Positions 18,777 through 28,134 of a stretch of DNA of 64,000 nt are shown in pieces (positions within the stretch are counted from its first letter, which is position 1; each line of letters opens with the position of its first letter). Under the pieces are notes generated by a model. The model did no database searches. It was not told the DNA's origin and saw only the letters and a program-made list of their open reading frames with translations. A program made the translations under genes and the position numbers. The DNA is taken from positions 537,916 through 601,915 of the forward strand of contig JADJHP010000002.1 of NCBI GenBank assembly GCA_016707525.1, read 5' to 3'. This DNA is from Ignavibacteriota bacterium (GTDB lineage: Bacteria > Bacteroidota > Ignavibacteria > UBA10030 > UBA6906).

Positions 18777-19697
18777 ATGTATGAACTGCGGCGCATCCTG
18801 GTGCCCACGGATTTTTCCCGGCATGCGGATGAAGCCCTGGAGCACGCGCTGTACCTCGGAGGGCGCTTCACGCCCGAGATCATCCTTCTGCATGTGGATG
18901 AATTCCCGGTGTCGCCCCTCGGAGCCGGTGATGTGCGTGATGCCATCGTGGAGCAGTACCAGCAGCGGAAAACGGCGTATCTGAACGAACAGTTCGACCG
19001 CATCCGCCGCGGATTCGAAGGGAAGCCGGCCCGGCTGGTGCCGCAGATCCTTGCCGGCCGTGCCTACAAGGTCATCATCGAAGAAAGTGAAGCGAAAGAG
19101 TACGACCTGATCGTGATGGCGACGCGGGGGCTGACCCACCTCTCGTCCTATCTGATCGGCAGTACGGTGGAGCGCGTCGTCCGGTTATCGCGGCAGCCGG
19201 TGCTGACGATCCAACAGGGCCTGGAGGTCGGGGCACGGGTCGAATCGATCCTCTGTCCGACCGACCTTTCGCCGGCAGGCAATGCGGCGTTGTCGTATGC
19301 GCTCTCCATGGCACGTCAGTACGGTGCGGTCCTGTATATCCAGTACATCTCGGAGCTGGAGAAGCCCGAGGCCAGGGAACAGGTGCTGGCCCGGATGCCG
19401 GACCTCAAGGAGTACCATCCGCAGGCGGACGAAGTGAAGGTCGAGGTCTTCGTCGACCGCGACGTTGAGCCGAGCAATTCCATCGTGCGGTTCGCGGATG
19501 ATCGCGAGGTGGGCATCATCGTGATGTCGACGCACGGACGCAAGGGCCTCCGCCGTGTCTACATCGGCAACAATACGGCCGAGGTCGTGCGCAAGGCCCG
19601 CCAGCCTGTGCTGACCGTAAGTCATCCATTTCATAAACGGGTCTTTGCGCATCCGCTGACGGAAAAGCGTTTGCCCCCGAAAGGTATCACGGGCTGA
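18777..19697 (+). CDS. Tandem universal stress protein (two UspA domains)
   Basis: 306 residues comprising two UspA folds. The first starts RRILVPTDFSRHADEA and ends near residue 143 with MATRGLTHLSSYLIGSTVERV; the second starts VESILCPTDLSPAGNAA and ends with MSTHGRKGLRRVYIGNNTAEVV. Both ends resemble the G-x2-G-x9-G-(S/T) ATP-binding loop, though the second has Asn residues where Ser is usual. It begins three bases after gatB. Usp proteins help survival in stasis or stress; the exact role here is not shown. Confidence 0.92.
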   Translation: MYELRRILVPTDFSRHADEALEHALYLGGRFTPEIILLHVDEFPVSPLGAGDVRDAIVEQYQQRKTAYLNEQFDRIRRGFEGKPARLVPQILAGRAYKVIIEESEAKEYDLIVMATRGLTHLSSYLIGSTVERVVRLSRQPVLTIQQGLEVGARVESILCPTDLSPAGNAALSYALSMARQYGAVLYIQYISELEKPEAREQVLARMPDLKEYHPQADEVKVEVFVDRDVEPSNSIVRFADDREVGIIVMSTHGRKGLRRVYIGNNTAEVVRKARQPVLTVSHPFHKRVFAHPLTEKRLPPKGITG

Positions 19698-19759
19698 CGC
19701 CTGTCCCCGGCCCACCGGGGGAGCGCAGGATCCATTCACCTATACAGAAGGCAACGACA

Positions 19760-20521
19760 ATGCGTACGATGATCATAGCAGGTAACTGGAAGATGTACAA
19801 GGATGTGGCGGAGACGCGCGACCTCATCACTGCCCTGAAGGCGGCCGTGCCGTCCGTACCGGCAGGGGTGGAGTCCATCATCTGTCCTCCGTTCACCTCG
19901 CTGGCCCTTGCGGGCGAACTGGTGAAGGGTTCCGCGTTTCAGCTGGGCGGACAGAATATGTCGCAGCACGATGAAGGCGCCTACACGGGCGAGATCTCGG
20001 GCAAGATGCTGAAGGCGGTCGGCTGCGATGCCGTGATCCTCGGCCACTCGGAGCGCCGTCAGTACTACGGCGAGACCAACGAGCTGATCAACCTTAAGGC
20101 CAAGAAGGCTCTTGCCCTTGGACTCCGCCCGATCATCTGTGTCGGCGAGACCCTTGAGGAGCGCGAGAAGGATATCACGACCCAGGTCATCACGACCCAG
20201 ATCAAGGGTGTCCTGTCCGGCCTGACCCCCGCGGATCTGGCCAAGGTCGTCATCGCCTATGAACCTGTTTGGGCGATCGGTACGGGCAAGACTGCCTCCC
20301 CGGCCCAGGCTCAGGAGGTCCACCAGCTCATCCGCAAGCAGATCGCCGGACTTTATGACTGGGCGCTCGCGGAGAAGCTCACGATCCAGTACGGCGGCAG
20401 CGTAAAGCCTGACAATGCGGCAGAGATACTGGCGCAAAATGACGTAGATGGAGCGCTTGTTGGTGGGGCATGCCTCAAGGCGGATTCATTCGCAGCGATC
20501 ATCAAGGCCGCTCGCCCATAG
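19760..20521 (+). CDS. tpiA: Triose-phosphate isomerase
   Basis: 253 residues. It interconverts dihydroxyacetone phosphate and glyceraldehyde-3-phosphate. The active-site signature is complete: GNWKMYK (Asn/Lys), the catalytic His in GHSERR, the catalytic Glu in YEPVWAIGTG and the phosphate-binding GGSVKPDN and GGACLK. AGAAGG lies about eight bases before the ATG. The promoter of the next gene begins just after the tpiA stop. With gapA and pgk it completes the triose section of glycolysis in this region. Confidence 0.98.
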   Translation: MRTMIIAGNWKMYKDVAETRDLITALKAAVPSVPAGVESIICPPFTSLALAGELVKGSAFQLGGQNMSQHDEGAYTGEISGKMLKAVGCDAVILGHSERRQYYGETNELINLKAKKALALGLRPIICVGETLEEREKDITTQVITTQIKGVLSGLTPADLAKVVIAYEPVWAIGTGKTASPAQAQEVHQLIRKQIAGLYDWALAEKLTIQYGGSVKPDNAAEILAQNDVDGALVGGACLKADSFAAIIKAARP

Positions 20522-20537
20522 GGGTGGGCGGTTTTCC

Positions 20538-20568
20538 TTGCATTCAGGACGTTTTGATTGTATATTAT
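20538..20568 (+). promoter_or_regulatory. Predicted promoter of the GH2-like gene
   Basis: TTGC at 20538-20541, 19 bases, then TATATTAT at 20561-20568. The inferred transcript start (about 20575) leaves about 30 bases before the GTG at 20605. Confidence 0.6.
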
Positions 20569-20604
20569 TGCGAAGGACTCCAAAACCTACCGAAAAAACA
20601 CACT

Positions 20605-23232
20605 GTGGGCTTGATCCCGGTTCGCAAATCGGCGTTCATATTGAGCTGCCTCACCCTTCTCGGGCTCCTGACCATCCCGGTTTGCTTCGCTGGAATCCCT
20701 GAATTCCTGGAGAACGGTACACCAGGCTCTCCGGAATGGAGGGCGACGCAGTACTCTGCTTCTTCCACCCGAAAACTCATTTCGCTCAATGGTCTATGGA
20801 CCTTTGCGCATGAGAACGGCTCAACGGGCAGCGTCAGCTTGCCCGTTGCCTTTGATGGGAGGGGAGCGATCGATTTTCAGCGCGGGTTCGAGATGCCAAC
20901 GTTCGATCTCGACCGCTATCAGTGGCATCTTGTTGTCCTCGGTGCGAACCACGGCACGGATGTGTCGGTGAATAGCGAGTTCCTCGGGCATCATGCCGGT
21001 GGCTATACCAGTTTCACGATCCCCATTCCGCGTATCGATCTCCAGCCCGGGAGGGACAACATCCTCCGGCTGGTGGTCGACAATGACCTCGACGGCCGCA
21101 CAACGGTCCCTCCCCAGCAGATGGTGTGGGGCTGGCGCAATTATGGCGGTATCCACCGCGACGTCGCCCTGCTCGGCACTCCTCTCCTGTACATTCGCGA
21201 TGTGACCCTTTCCTCGGCAGCGATAGGTGTCGGAGAATCTTTCCGCCTGACCATGGCGCCGGAGATCGAAGGGGCACTGGACAGTGTTGTGCGCATCGTG
21301 ACCGCCGACAAAAAAGTGGTCCTCGGCATGCAGGTTGAAGTCGTAGAGTCGCTCTCCGGCGCCATCGCGGCCCAGAGCGGCGTCACCCCGCTGACGTATG
21401 CGGATGGCCGTTGGACCGGCCCGAAGACCGACCTCGTTGTGGCGAACCCCCGCCTCTGGTCTCCCGATACCCCCGACCTGTATACGGTGAAGTGCCGGCT
21501 CGTGATGGTGAGCGGCAAGACCGTTTCCGTGATCGATGAAGTGTTGCGTCCATTCGGGTTCAGGTCGCTCATCGTTGAGAAAGGCGATCTCCTCCTGAAC
21601 GGGCGCCGGCTGGTCATCCGCGGCGTCGCATGGTATGAGGACCATCCCGCGTGGGGGAACGCCGTGCCGTTCGAAGAGCGTGAACGCGACGTCATCGCAA
21701 TGAAAATGTTGGGCGCCAATGTCATCCGGTTCATCGGGCATCCCCCGCATCCGGTGATGCTCGATCTGTGCGACCGGTATGGGTTGTTCGCGATGGTGGA
21801 GGTGCCGGTGATCGGTGTTCCCGCCGCGCTGCTGATGCAGGAGCAGTTCCAGGAGACCGCGACCGGTATGGTGCGCGAGATGATCATCCGCGACCGCCAT
21901 CATCCCTCCGTGCTTGCCTGGGGCCTGGGCGACGATATCGAATCCAACCGCACCGATGCACGCCCCTTCGTGAGCGCTCTCGCGTCGACTGCCCGCTCGC
22001 TCGACGATCGTCCGCTCTATCTGCCGGTGCGTGCGGGTGTCACGGATTCGATCAGCGATCTTGTGGATATCGCGGCCCTCAATCTGTACGACCACGATGC
22101 GAAGACCGTCAAGCTGGTCCTCGAGGACTGGCGCAAAGCCCATCCCGGCGTGCCGATGTTCGTGACGCGGCTGGGCATGGAAGTGGACCACGAGAACAAG
22201 CGGGGATACAACGATCCGCTCTCGCAGCAGGCACAGGCCCGGTTCTTCATTCAGAGGCTCGACCTTCTGCGCACGTTCGATCCGGACGGCATCATCCTCC
22301 TCTCCTTCAACGACTGGCGGGGAGACCGGCCGGCATTGACCGTGCACACCGGCGATCCGTGGATGCACCGGATGGGCCTGGTGAGTGACCGGCGCGAGAA
22401 GCGCCTTGCGTACGACGCGGTGCGTGCGATCTTCCGCGGCGAGAAGCCTGCGGCTCTGCCCGCGGGCACCTATACCTCCCGTACGCCGATCATCTACGTG
22501 CTGGCGGGCTTTGTGATCCTGATCGCGGTGGCGTACCTGTACAACGTCAACCGCCGCTTCCGCGAGAGCGTCAACCGCTCGCTCATGAATTCATTCAATT
22601 TCTTCGCCGACGTCCGGGATCAGCACGCCGTCTCCCTCATCCACACGACATTCCTTGCGCTCATCGTCTCCGTGTCCCTGGCCATCGTGCTGTCGAGTGT
22701 CCTGTACCGCTTCCGCGACAGCCTCTTCCTGGATGATCTGCTGACGTATGTGCTCATCGCGGATGGCCTGAAGGCGTTCCTCATCCACCTCATCTGGGAG
22801 CCCCTGCGCTTCATCCTTGCGGCTTCAGGCTTCATTTTCTTACTGCTGGTGCTGCTGAGCGGAGCCGTCCATATGTTCAAGATCGTGGTGCGTTCCCGTG
22901 TGTTCGCGTACCAGGCCTATACGGTGACCGTATGGTCCATGACCCCGCTCCTTGCGTTCATCCCGGTGGGCATGATCCTCTTCAGGGTCATGGAAGGATC
23001 GACCTATGTGCTGCCGGCCCTGATCATCATCGCGGGGTTCATCATCTGGGTCATCTCCCGGCTCTTCAAGGGCATCTCCATCATCTACGATATCTATCCC
23101 CCGAAGATGTACGCCGCGGGCGTCCTTGCCCTGGTGGTGGTCTTCGGCATGCTCTATCTGTATTATGACCTGGTGCAGTCGGCACCGATGCACCTCTCAT
23201 TCCTCTACTCCATGGTGGGTAGCGGCAGGTAA
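20605..23232 (+). CDS. Exported GH2-like protein with degenerate active site and membrane domain
   Basis: 875 residues from GTG 20605 (TTG 20611 is an alternative); the frame is open farther upstream, but that part overlaps tpiA. The N-terminus is a signal peptide (KSAFILSCLTLLGLLTIPVCFA). A galactose-binding-like domain (SLNGLWTFAHEN), an immunoglobulin-like domain and a TIM barrel (GRRLVIRGVAWYEDHPAWG) follow, the order of glycoside hydrolase family 2. The usual acid/base Asn-Glu of the GNE motif is GDD (21928-21936) and the nucleophile motif SE(F/Y)G is TRLG (22165-22176), so both catalytic Glu appear lost. After about residue 620 come six or seven membrane helices that resemble a Yip1-type domain. 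The stop overlaps the smc start (TAATG). Function unknown; a carbohydrate-binding sensor or scaffold is my inference. Confidence 0.72.
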   Translation: MGLIPVRKSAFILSCLTLLGLLTIPVCFAGIPEFLENGTPGSPEWRATQYSASSTRKLISLNGLWTFAHENGSTGSVSLPVAFDGRGAIDFQRGFEMPTFDLDRYQWHLVVLGANHGTDVSVNSEFLGHHAGGYTSFTIPIPRIDLQPGRDNILRLVVDNDLDGRTTVPPQQMVWGWRNYGGIHRDVALLGTPLLYIRDVTLSSAAIGVGESFRLTMAPEIEGALDSVVRIVTADKKVVLGMQVEVVESLSGAIAAQSGVTPLTYADGRWTGPKTDLVVANPRLWSPDTPDLYTVKCRLVMVSGKTVSVIDEVLRPFGFRSLIVEKGDLLLNGRRLVIRGVAWYEDHPAWGNAVPFEERERDVIAMKMLGANVIRFIGHPPHPVMLDLCDRYGLFAMVEVPVIGVPAALLMQEQFQETATGMVREMIIRDRHHPSVLAWGLGDDIESNRTDARPFVSALASTARSLDDRPLYLPVRAGVTDSISDLVDIAALNLYDHDAKTVKLVLEDWRKAHPGVPMFVTRLGMEVDHENKRGYNDPLSQQAQARFFIQRLDLLRTFDPDGIILLSFNDWRGDRPALTVHTGDPWMHRMGLVSDRREKRLAYDAVRAIFRGEKPAALPAGTYTSRTPIIYVLAGFVILIAVAYLYNVNRRFRESVNRSLMNSFNFFADVRDQHAVSLIHTTFLALIVSVSLAIVLSSVLYRFRDSLFLDDLLTYVLIADGLKAFLIHLIWEPLRFILAASGFIFLLLVLLSGAVHMFKIVVRSRVFAYQAYTVTVWSMTPLLAFIPVGMILFRVMEGSTYVLPALIIIAGFIIWVISRLFKGISIIYDIYPPKMYAAGVLALVVVFGMLYLYYDLVQSAPMHLSFLYSMVGSGR

Positions 23233-26200
23233 TGTATCTCTCAAAACTCGAAATCCAGGGCTTCAAGTCCTTTGCGCAGCGCGTTGCGCTGAACTTCGAC
23301 AGCGGCATCTCCGCTATCGTCGGTCCGAACGGCTGCGGGAAGACGAACATCGTCGATGCCATCCGCTGGGTGCTCGGGGAGCAGCGGTATAGCGCCCTGC
23401 GCAGCGAGAAGATGGAGGACGTCATCTTCAACGGCACCAAAGCCCGCAAGCCGTTGGGTATGGCCGAAGCGTCGCTGGTGATCGAGAATACCAAAGGCAT
23501 CCTCCCTTCCGAGTATACGCAGGTGACGATCGGCCGGCGGGTGTACCGCTCGGGTGACAGCGAATATCTGCTCAACAAGGTGCCGTGCCGGCTCAAGGAC
23601 ATCCTCGACCTCTTCATGGACACCGGTATGGGTGCGGATGCCTATTCGGTGATCGAGCTGAAGATGATCGAGATCATCCTGAGCGACCGCACCGAGGAAC
23701 GCCGCCGCCTGTTCGAAGAGGCCGCGGGCGTGACGAAGTACAAGCACCGCAGGAAGGCCGCGTTCCGTAAACTGGAATCCGTCCAGGCCGATCTGCTCCG
23801 CGTCCAGGACCTGATCGCGGAGGTGCAGAAGGCCGTGAATACGCTCGAACGCCAGGCACGCCGCGCCGAGCAGTTCAATGAGGTCAAGACCCGCCTCCGG
23901 ACGCTGGAAGTGGACCTCATCGAACGGGAATACGCTCAGATCATCGGACGCCTCGAGCCGCTGCAGGAGAAGCAACAGTCCCTGCGGGCCGAACGGAACA
24001 TCACGGACGTGGACCTGGAGAATGTGGAGTCGACGCTCGAGGACCTCCGGTCGTCCCTGTTGAGTTCCGAAAAGGAACTCGCCGAGGCCCAGCGCGACGT
24101 CAGCCAGCACCGCGAGAAGGTCCACCGCGTCGAAGAGAAGAACCTCGTCGCTGAAGAACGGACGAAGGCGCTCCGCGGACTCCTCACACGTCTCGAGCGT
24201 GAGGACGTGGATCTGCTGGCCGAGCAGGAGCGGCAGGAAGCCCTGCGTGTTGAGCTCAAAAAGAAGCTGGAGGAGCTGGGGCTGCAGGAACAGCAGTTCC
24301 TGGCCGACCAGGAGGCCCGCAAGCAGGAACTGGGCGACACCGATCAGCGCCTGAACTCCCGCAAGGCTGAAGCGAGATCCCTCGCCGAATCGATGCTCGC
24401 ACTCGTGCGCCGCATCGCCGAACGGCAGTCCGAACAGGACCGCCGGCAGGGCCGCGTGGAGACCATCACGGCAAGCATCACCGAGGTGGAGGAAGAGAAC
24501 CGGGAGTATGCCGGCGAACTGGAACGGCTTGCGGCGGAGATCGCCACGATGACCGAGGACGACCGCCAGCGGCGTCGCCGGTTCGCCGAAGCAGAAGTGA
24601 AGATGTACGATGCCGAGAAGCGCAAGCAGGAGCTGCGGGAACGGATCGAGGCGCTGCAGGGATCCGGCCTGGCGCTGCGCGCCGACCTCGAGCGCACGTC
24701 GGCCCGCATCGAGTTCCTCCGGGGCCTCATGGATAGCCGCGAAGGTTCTGCCGAGGGCGTGCGCTTTCTCGCCGGGTCCGACCGCTGGGCGCCCTCACGC
24801 AAGCTGACCGTCGCGGATGCGCTGCATGCGGACGAACAATTCCGTATTGCCATCGAAGCCGCGCTCGGTGATGCTGCCGGGTTGCTGGTCGTGGACCGTT
24901 CCACCGATGCCGACCAGGGGGTCGTCCTCCTGCGCGAAGAGCAGAAGGGGAAGGCCACCTTCATCTGTCTGGACCGCCTCCCGCGCATCACACGCAATTA
25001 CCGCCTGCCCTCCATCCCCGGTGTGCACGGCTGGGCATTGGACCTCGCGCGGTATGACGAAGAATATGCGCCCCTGTTCGCGTTCCTGCTGGACCGCGTC
25101 CTGGTGGTCGAGGACGGCGAAGCCGCCCGGCGTGTCGCTGCACTGTCCAGCGGTGTCCGTTGCGTGACCCTCCACGGCGAGATCGGGACCTCGGTCGGCA
25201 TCGTCCGCGGTGGCAGCATGCGCCAGGATGAAGGCGGCAGCATTGGCAAGCAACACCAGATCGCCGATCTCCAGACCGTGAAGGAAGGGTTGCAGAGCCA
25301 GGTCGATGCGATCGAGAGGGAACGTGCCGACGTGCTCGCCGAGCACGATGGCATCGATATCAAGGCCATGGCCGACGACGTGAAGGCCATCGAGAAGGAG
25401 ATGCATACCGTCGAGATGCGCATCGCGCAGCTGGCGTTCGAGCGGAAACGGGCCGAGGATTCGATCGCGTCCAACCAGGAACAGCACGCGCGCCTCGCTG
25501 CCGAGATCGGGACCCTGCAGGCGGATATCGCCGCGGCCCTGCCGCAGCTTGAGGCGGTCCGGGCCGAGCGGACAGGCATTGAGAGCGACACCGAGGCGAC
25601 GACGAAGGACCTGGCGCTCCTCGAAGAGGAGTGGGGCCGCCGGACGCGCGCCGTGCAGGATGTCGGGCTCGAGATCGTTCAGGTCCGCAACACCATTCAA
25701 CAGACCGACGCCGCTCTGCAGCGGGCGGGCATGACCATCGCCAGCATCACCGAGTCGCTCGAGAAGCATGCGCGCGATGCCGAAGGTGCCCGGCTGTCGA
25801 TGCAGGAAGTGGAGACCGGCGTGGCCGGGAACCGGCATGAGCTGGAGCGCCTCCAGGGCGACCTGATGGTGCTGGAGACCCGGCGCACGGATGCGGAGGA
25901 ACTGACCGCACGGCAGCGCAACGAGATCCATGCCGCCGAGCTGCGGATCCGCGACCAGCGGCGCCAGCACGATGATGCGCTCCGTGTGCTGCATGACCTC
26001 GACCTGAAGATCGCCGACCTCCAGGCCCGCGTGCAGCATTTGAAGGACCGCGCATTCAATGAATTCGAGCTGCTTCTCGAACTGAAGACGTACCCGGAGG
26101 ACGAGTTCGTGGATTTCGCCGCGTTGCGTGACGAGATCCAGGGGCTCAAGGACAAGTTCCGCACGCTCGGCAACATCAACTTCGCGGCGTTCGAGGAGTA

Positions 26201-26801
26201 CCAGGCGGAGAAGCAGCGGCTGGAGTTCATGAGCAGCCAGCGGCAGGACCTCCTCGAGGCGGAAAAGACCCTGCTCGCCACGATCGAAGAGATCAATGCG
26301 ACCGCCCAGCGGACGTTCACGGAGACCTTCGAGAAGATCCGCGAGAATTTCATCGAGACGTTCAAGAGCCTCTTCGATCCCGGCGACGAATGCGATCTGA
26401 AGCTGGAAGAGAATGTGGATCCGCTCGAGGCACGCATCGAGATCACGGCGAAGCCGCGCGGCAAACGTCCGACCTCCATCGACCTGCTCTCCGGCGGAGA
26501 AAAGACCCTGACGGCGATCGCGCTGCTCTTTGCCATCTACCTCGTGAAGCCGAGCCCGTTCTGTATCCTGGATGAAGTGGATGCGCCGCTCGACGATGCG
26601 AACGTGGACCGGTTCACGCGCATCCTGCGGAAATTCTCGACCAACACCCAGTTCATCGTCGTGACGCACAATAAGCGGACGATGGAAGCGGCGAACGCGA
26701 TGTACGGCGTGACGATGGAAGAGGAAGGTGTCTCGAAACTCGTGACCGTGCGGTTCAATCAGAATTCCCAGGTCCAGTCGGCGTCGGTGGCATCGGCATG
26801 A
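23232..26801 (+). CDS. smc: Chromosome segregation SMC ATPase
   Basis: 1189 residues, full length for bacterial SMC. The N-terminal head has Walker A GPNGCGKTNIVDAIRW. Two long coiled coils flank a hinge domain near residues 510-670. The C-terminal head has the ABC signature LLSGGEKTLTAIALLF and Walker B FCILDEVDAPLDDANV. SMC with ScpA and ScpB organises and segregates the chromosome; scpA and scpB are not in the window. It overlaps the gene upstream by one base and the HAD gene downstream by four, so it sits within an operon. Confidence 0.97.
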   Translation: MYLSKLEIQGFKSFAQRVALNFDSGISAIVGPNGCGKTNIVDAIRWVLGEQRYSALRSEKMEDVIFNGTKARKPLGMAEASLVIENTKGILPSEYTQVTIGRRVYRSGDSEYLLNKVPCRLKDILDLFMDTGMGADAYSVIELKMIEIILSDRTEERRRLFEEAAGVTKYKHRRKAAFRKLESVQADLLRVQDLIAEVQKAVNTLERQARRAEQFNEVKTRLRTLEVDLIEREYAQIIGRLEPLQEKQQSLRAERNITDVDLENVESTLEDLRSSLLSSEKELAEAQRDVSQHREKVHRVEEKNLVAEERTKALRGLLTRLEREDVDLLAEQERQEALRVELKKKLEELGLQEQQFLADQEARKQELGDTDQRLNSRKAEARSLAESMLALVRRIAERQSEQDRRQGRVETITASITEVEEENREYAGELERLAAEIATMTEDDRQRRRRFAEAEVKMYDAEKRKQELRERIEALQGSGLALRADLERTSARIEFLRGLMDSREGSAEGVRFLAGSDRWAPSRKLTVADALHADEQFRIAIEAALGDAAGLLVVDRSTDADQGVVLLREEQKGKATFICLDRLPRITRNYRLPSIPGVHGWALDLARYDEEYAPLFAFLLDRVLVVEDGEAARRVAALSSGVRCVTLHGEIGTSVGIVRGGSMRQDEGGSIGKQHQIADLQTVKEGLQSQVDAIERERADVLAEHDGIDIKAMADDVKAIEKEMHTVEMRIAQLAFERKRAEDSIASNQEQHARLAAEIGTLQADIAAALPQLEAVRAERTGIESDTEATTKDLALLEEEWGRRTRAVQDVGLEIVQVRNTIQQTDAALQRAGMTIASITESLEKHARDAEGARLSMQEVETGVAGNRHELERLQGDLMVLETRRTDAEELTARQRNEIHAAELRIRDQRRQHDDALRVLHDLDLKIADLQARVQHLKDRAFNEFELLLELKTYPEDEFVDFAALRDEIQGLKDKFRTLGNINFAAFEEYQAEKQRLEFMSSQRQDLLEAEKTLLATIEEINATAQRTFTETFEKIRENFIETFKSLFDPGDECDLKLEENVDPLEARIEITAKPRGKRPTSIDLLSGGEKTLTAIALLFAIYLVKPSPFCILDEVDAPLDDANVDRFTRILRKFSTNTQFIVVTHNKRTMEAANAMYGVTMEEEGVSKLVTVRFNQNSQVQSASVASA

Positions 26802-27532
26802 GCCGTACGCTCCGCCTGTTCCTCGATTTCGACGGAACGATCACGACGGCCGATGTCGGCAATCAGTTCTTTCTCAGATTCGGCGGCGATGTCTGCGCCG
26901 CCCTCAACCGGCAGTATCTCGCCGGAGAACTCTCCGCCCGGGGGTACTACGAGCGCGCGCTGGAGGTGGTGGGGAGCTGCGATGCCCCGGCGTTCGCGCA
27001 CTTCCTTGACGAACAGCGTGTGGATCCCGGGTTACACGGCATCATCGGGCTCTGTGCGGCGCAGGGCATCGAACTGACCGTGCTGAGCGACGGGCTCGAT
27101 GCGTACATCCGTCCCTTGCTCGCACGCGACGGTGCGGATGGGCTGCGCGTGTTCAGCAACGGCCTGCAATGGACCCCGGATCCGACGGGGGGACGGCTGA
27201 CGGGAACCCTGGCCTTTCCCCACGGCAACGCGGAGTGCGACCGCTGCGCCTGCTGTAAGAGGAACCTGATGCTGGGCAGTGCCGCGGAGGGCGATGTGCT
27301 GATCTACGTGGGTGACGGGTACTCCGATCGGTGCCCCGTCGAGTATGCCGATCTGGTGTTCGCGAAGAGTTCGCTGCAAACGTGGTGCCAGCAGAACAAT
27401 ATCAGCTATCTGCCCTACCGGACGCTGGACGATGTACGTGTGCGGTTGGAGGCAGAGCTGCACAACAGAACACTCCGTCCGCGGCCGCGGGCAGAGCGTA
27501 AACGGCGTGAAGCCTATATGATGGAAGCATGA
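26798..27532 (+). CDS. HAD-IB phosphatase, MtnX/phosphoserine-phosphatase-like
   Basis: 244 residues. The HAD nucleophile motif is FLDFDGTITT, motif II/III elements include LTVLSDGLDAYI, and motif IV is YVGDGYSDRCP. A cysteine cluster (CDRCACCKRN, near residues 147-156) is typical of MtnX-like members and may bind metal. MtnX acts in methionine salvage, but related proteins dephosphorylate other substrates and no mtn genes are nearby. The ATG overlaps the smc stop, and its own stop overlaps the methyltransferase gene. Confidence 0.8.
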   Translation: MSRTLRLFLDFDGTITTADVGNQFFLRFGGDVCAALNRQYLAGELSARGYYERALEVVGSCDAPAFAHFLDEQRVDPGLHGIIGLCAAQGIELTVLSDGLDAYIRPLLARDGADGLRVFSNGLQWTPDPTGGRLTGTLAFPHGNAECDRCACCKRNLMLGSAAEGDVLIYVGDGYSDRCPVEYADLVFAKSSLQTWCQQNNISYLPYRTLDDVRVRLEAELHNRTLRPRPRAERKRREAYMMEA

Positions 27533-28131
27533 GCGAACCTTTTGACATACGCGCGTGGATCTTCAAGAACCGGAGCTATACACCGCTCCCGTTCCTGCTG
27601 GTCATGATCGTCTTTGCAGAGCCAACACTGACCAGCCTTCTTCTCGGGTTCGCCATCGTGCTCCTCGGCGAATCCATCCGGTTCTGGGGAGTGTCGATCG
27701 CCGGCGCCGAAACGCGGACGACGGGATCGGTCGGCGGTACGTATCTCATCACCACGGGGCCGTTCGGACATGTGCGCAATCCGCTCTACGTCGGGAACAT
27801 GCTGATGTACGCCGGCGTCGGGGTCATGTCCATGGCGCTCTTCCCGTGGCTGCTGATCATTGCATGTCTCTGGTTCCTCGTGCAGTACTCGCTCATCATC
27901 TCCCGGGAAGAAGAGTACCTGCGCGGGCACTTCGGTGCAGCGTACGGGGAATACCTCAAGAATGTACCGCGGCTCGTGCCGCGGTTGTCACCGTACAGGA
28001 GCGCGGCCCCGCCGCCGAAGCACCTGAACTTCGCTGAAGGCCTGGCGTCCGAACGGCGTACGCTGCAGGCGATGTCGCTGGTGACCCTGATCATCGTCGC
28101 CAGATTCGTGTACAACATCTGGGTCCGCTGA
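27529..28131 (+). CDS. Isoprenylcysteine carboxyl methyltransferase-like membrane protein
   Basis: 200 residues with about four or five membrane helices. The family core is visible: GPFGHVRNPLYVGNML (SAM-binding region) and the EEEYLRGHFGAAYGEYLKNVPRLVP box. The family also includes phospholipid methyltransferases and many bacterial proteins of unknown substrate. It overlaps the HAD gene by four bases and precedes lpxB by three, which places it in an envelope-related operon. Confidence 0.8.
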   Translation: MSEPFDIRAWIFKNRSYTPLPFLLVMIVFAEPTLTSLLLGFAIVLLGESIRFWGVSIAGAETRTTGSVGGTYLITTGPFGHVRNPLYVGNMLMYAGVGVMSMALFPWLLIIACLWFLVQYSLIISREEEYLRGHFGAAYGEYLKNVPRLVPRLSPYRSAAPPPKHLNFAEGLASERRTLQAMSLVTLIIVARFVYNIWVR

Positions 28132-28134
28132 TCG

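Noticed and set aside
19705..19720. Hairpin CCCCGG/CCGGGG before tpiA as a terminator
   Set aside because: Only six base pairs with a four-base loop and no following T tract.
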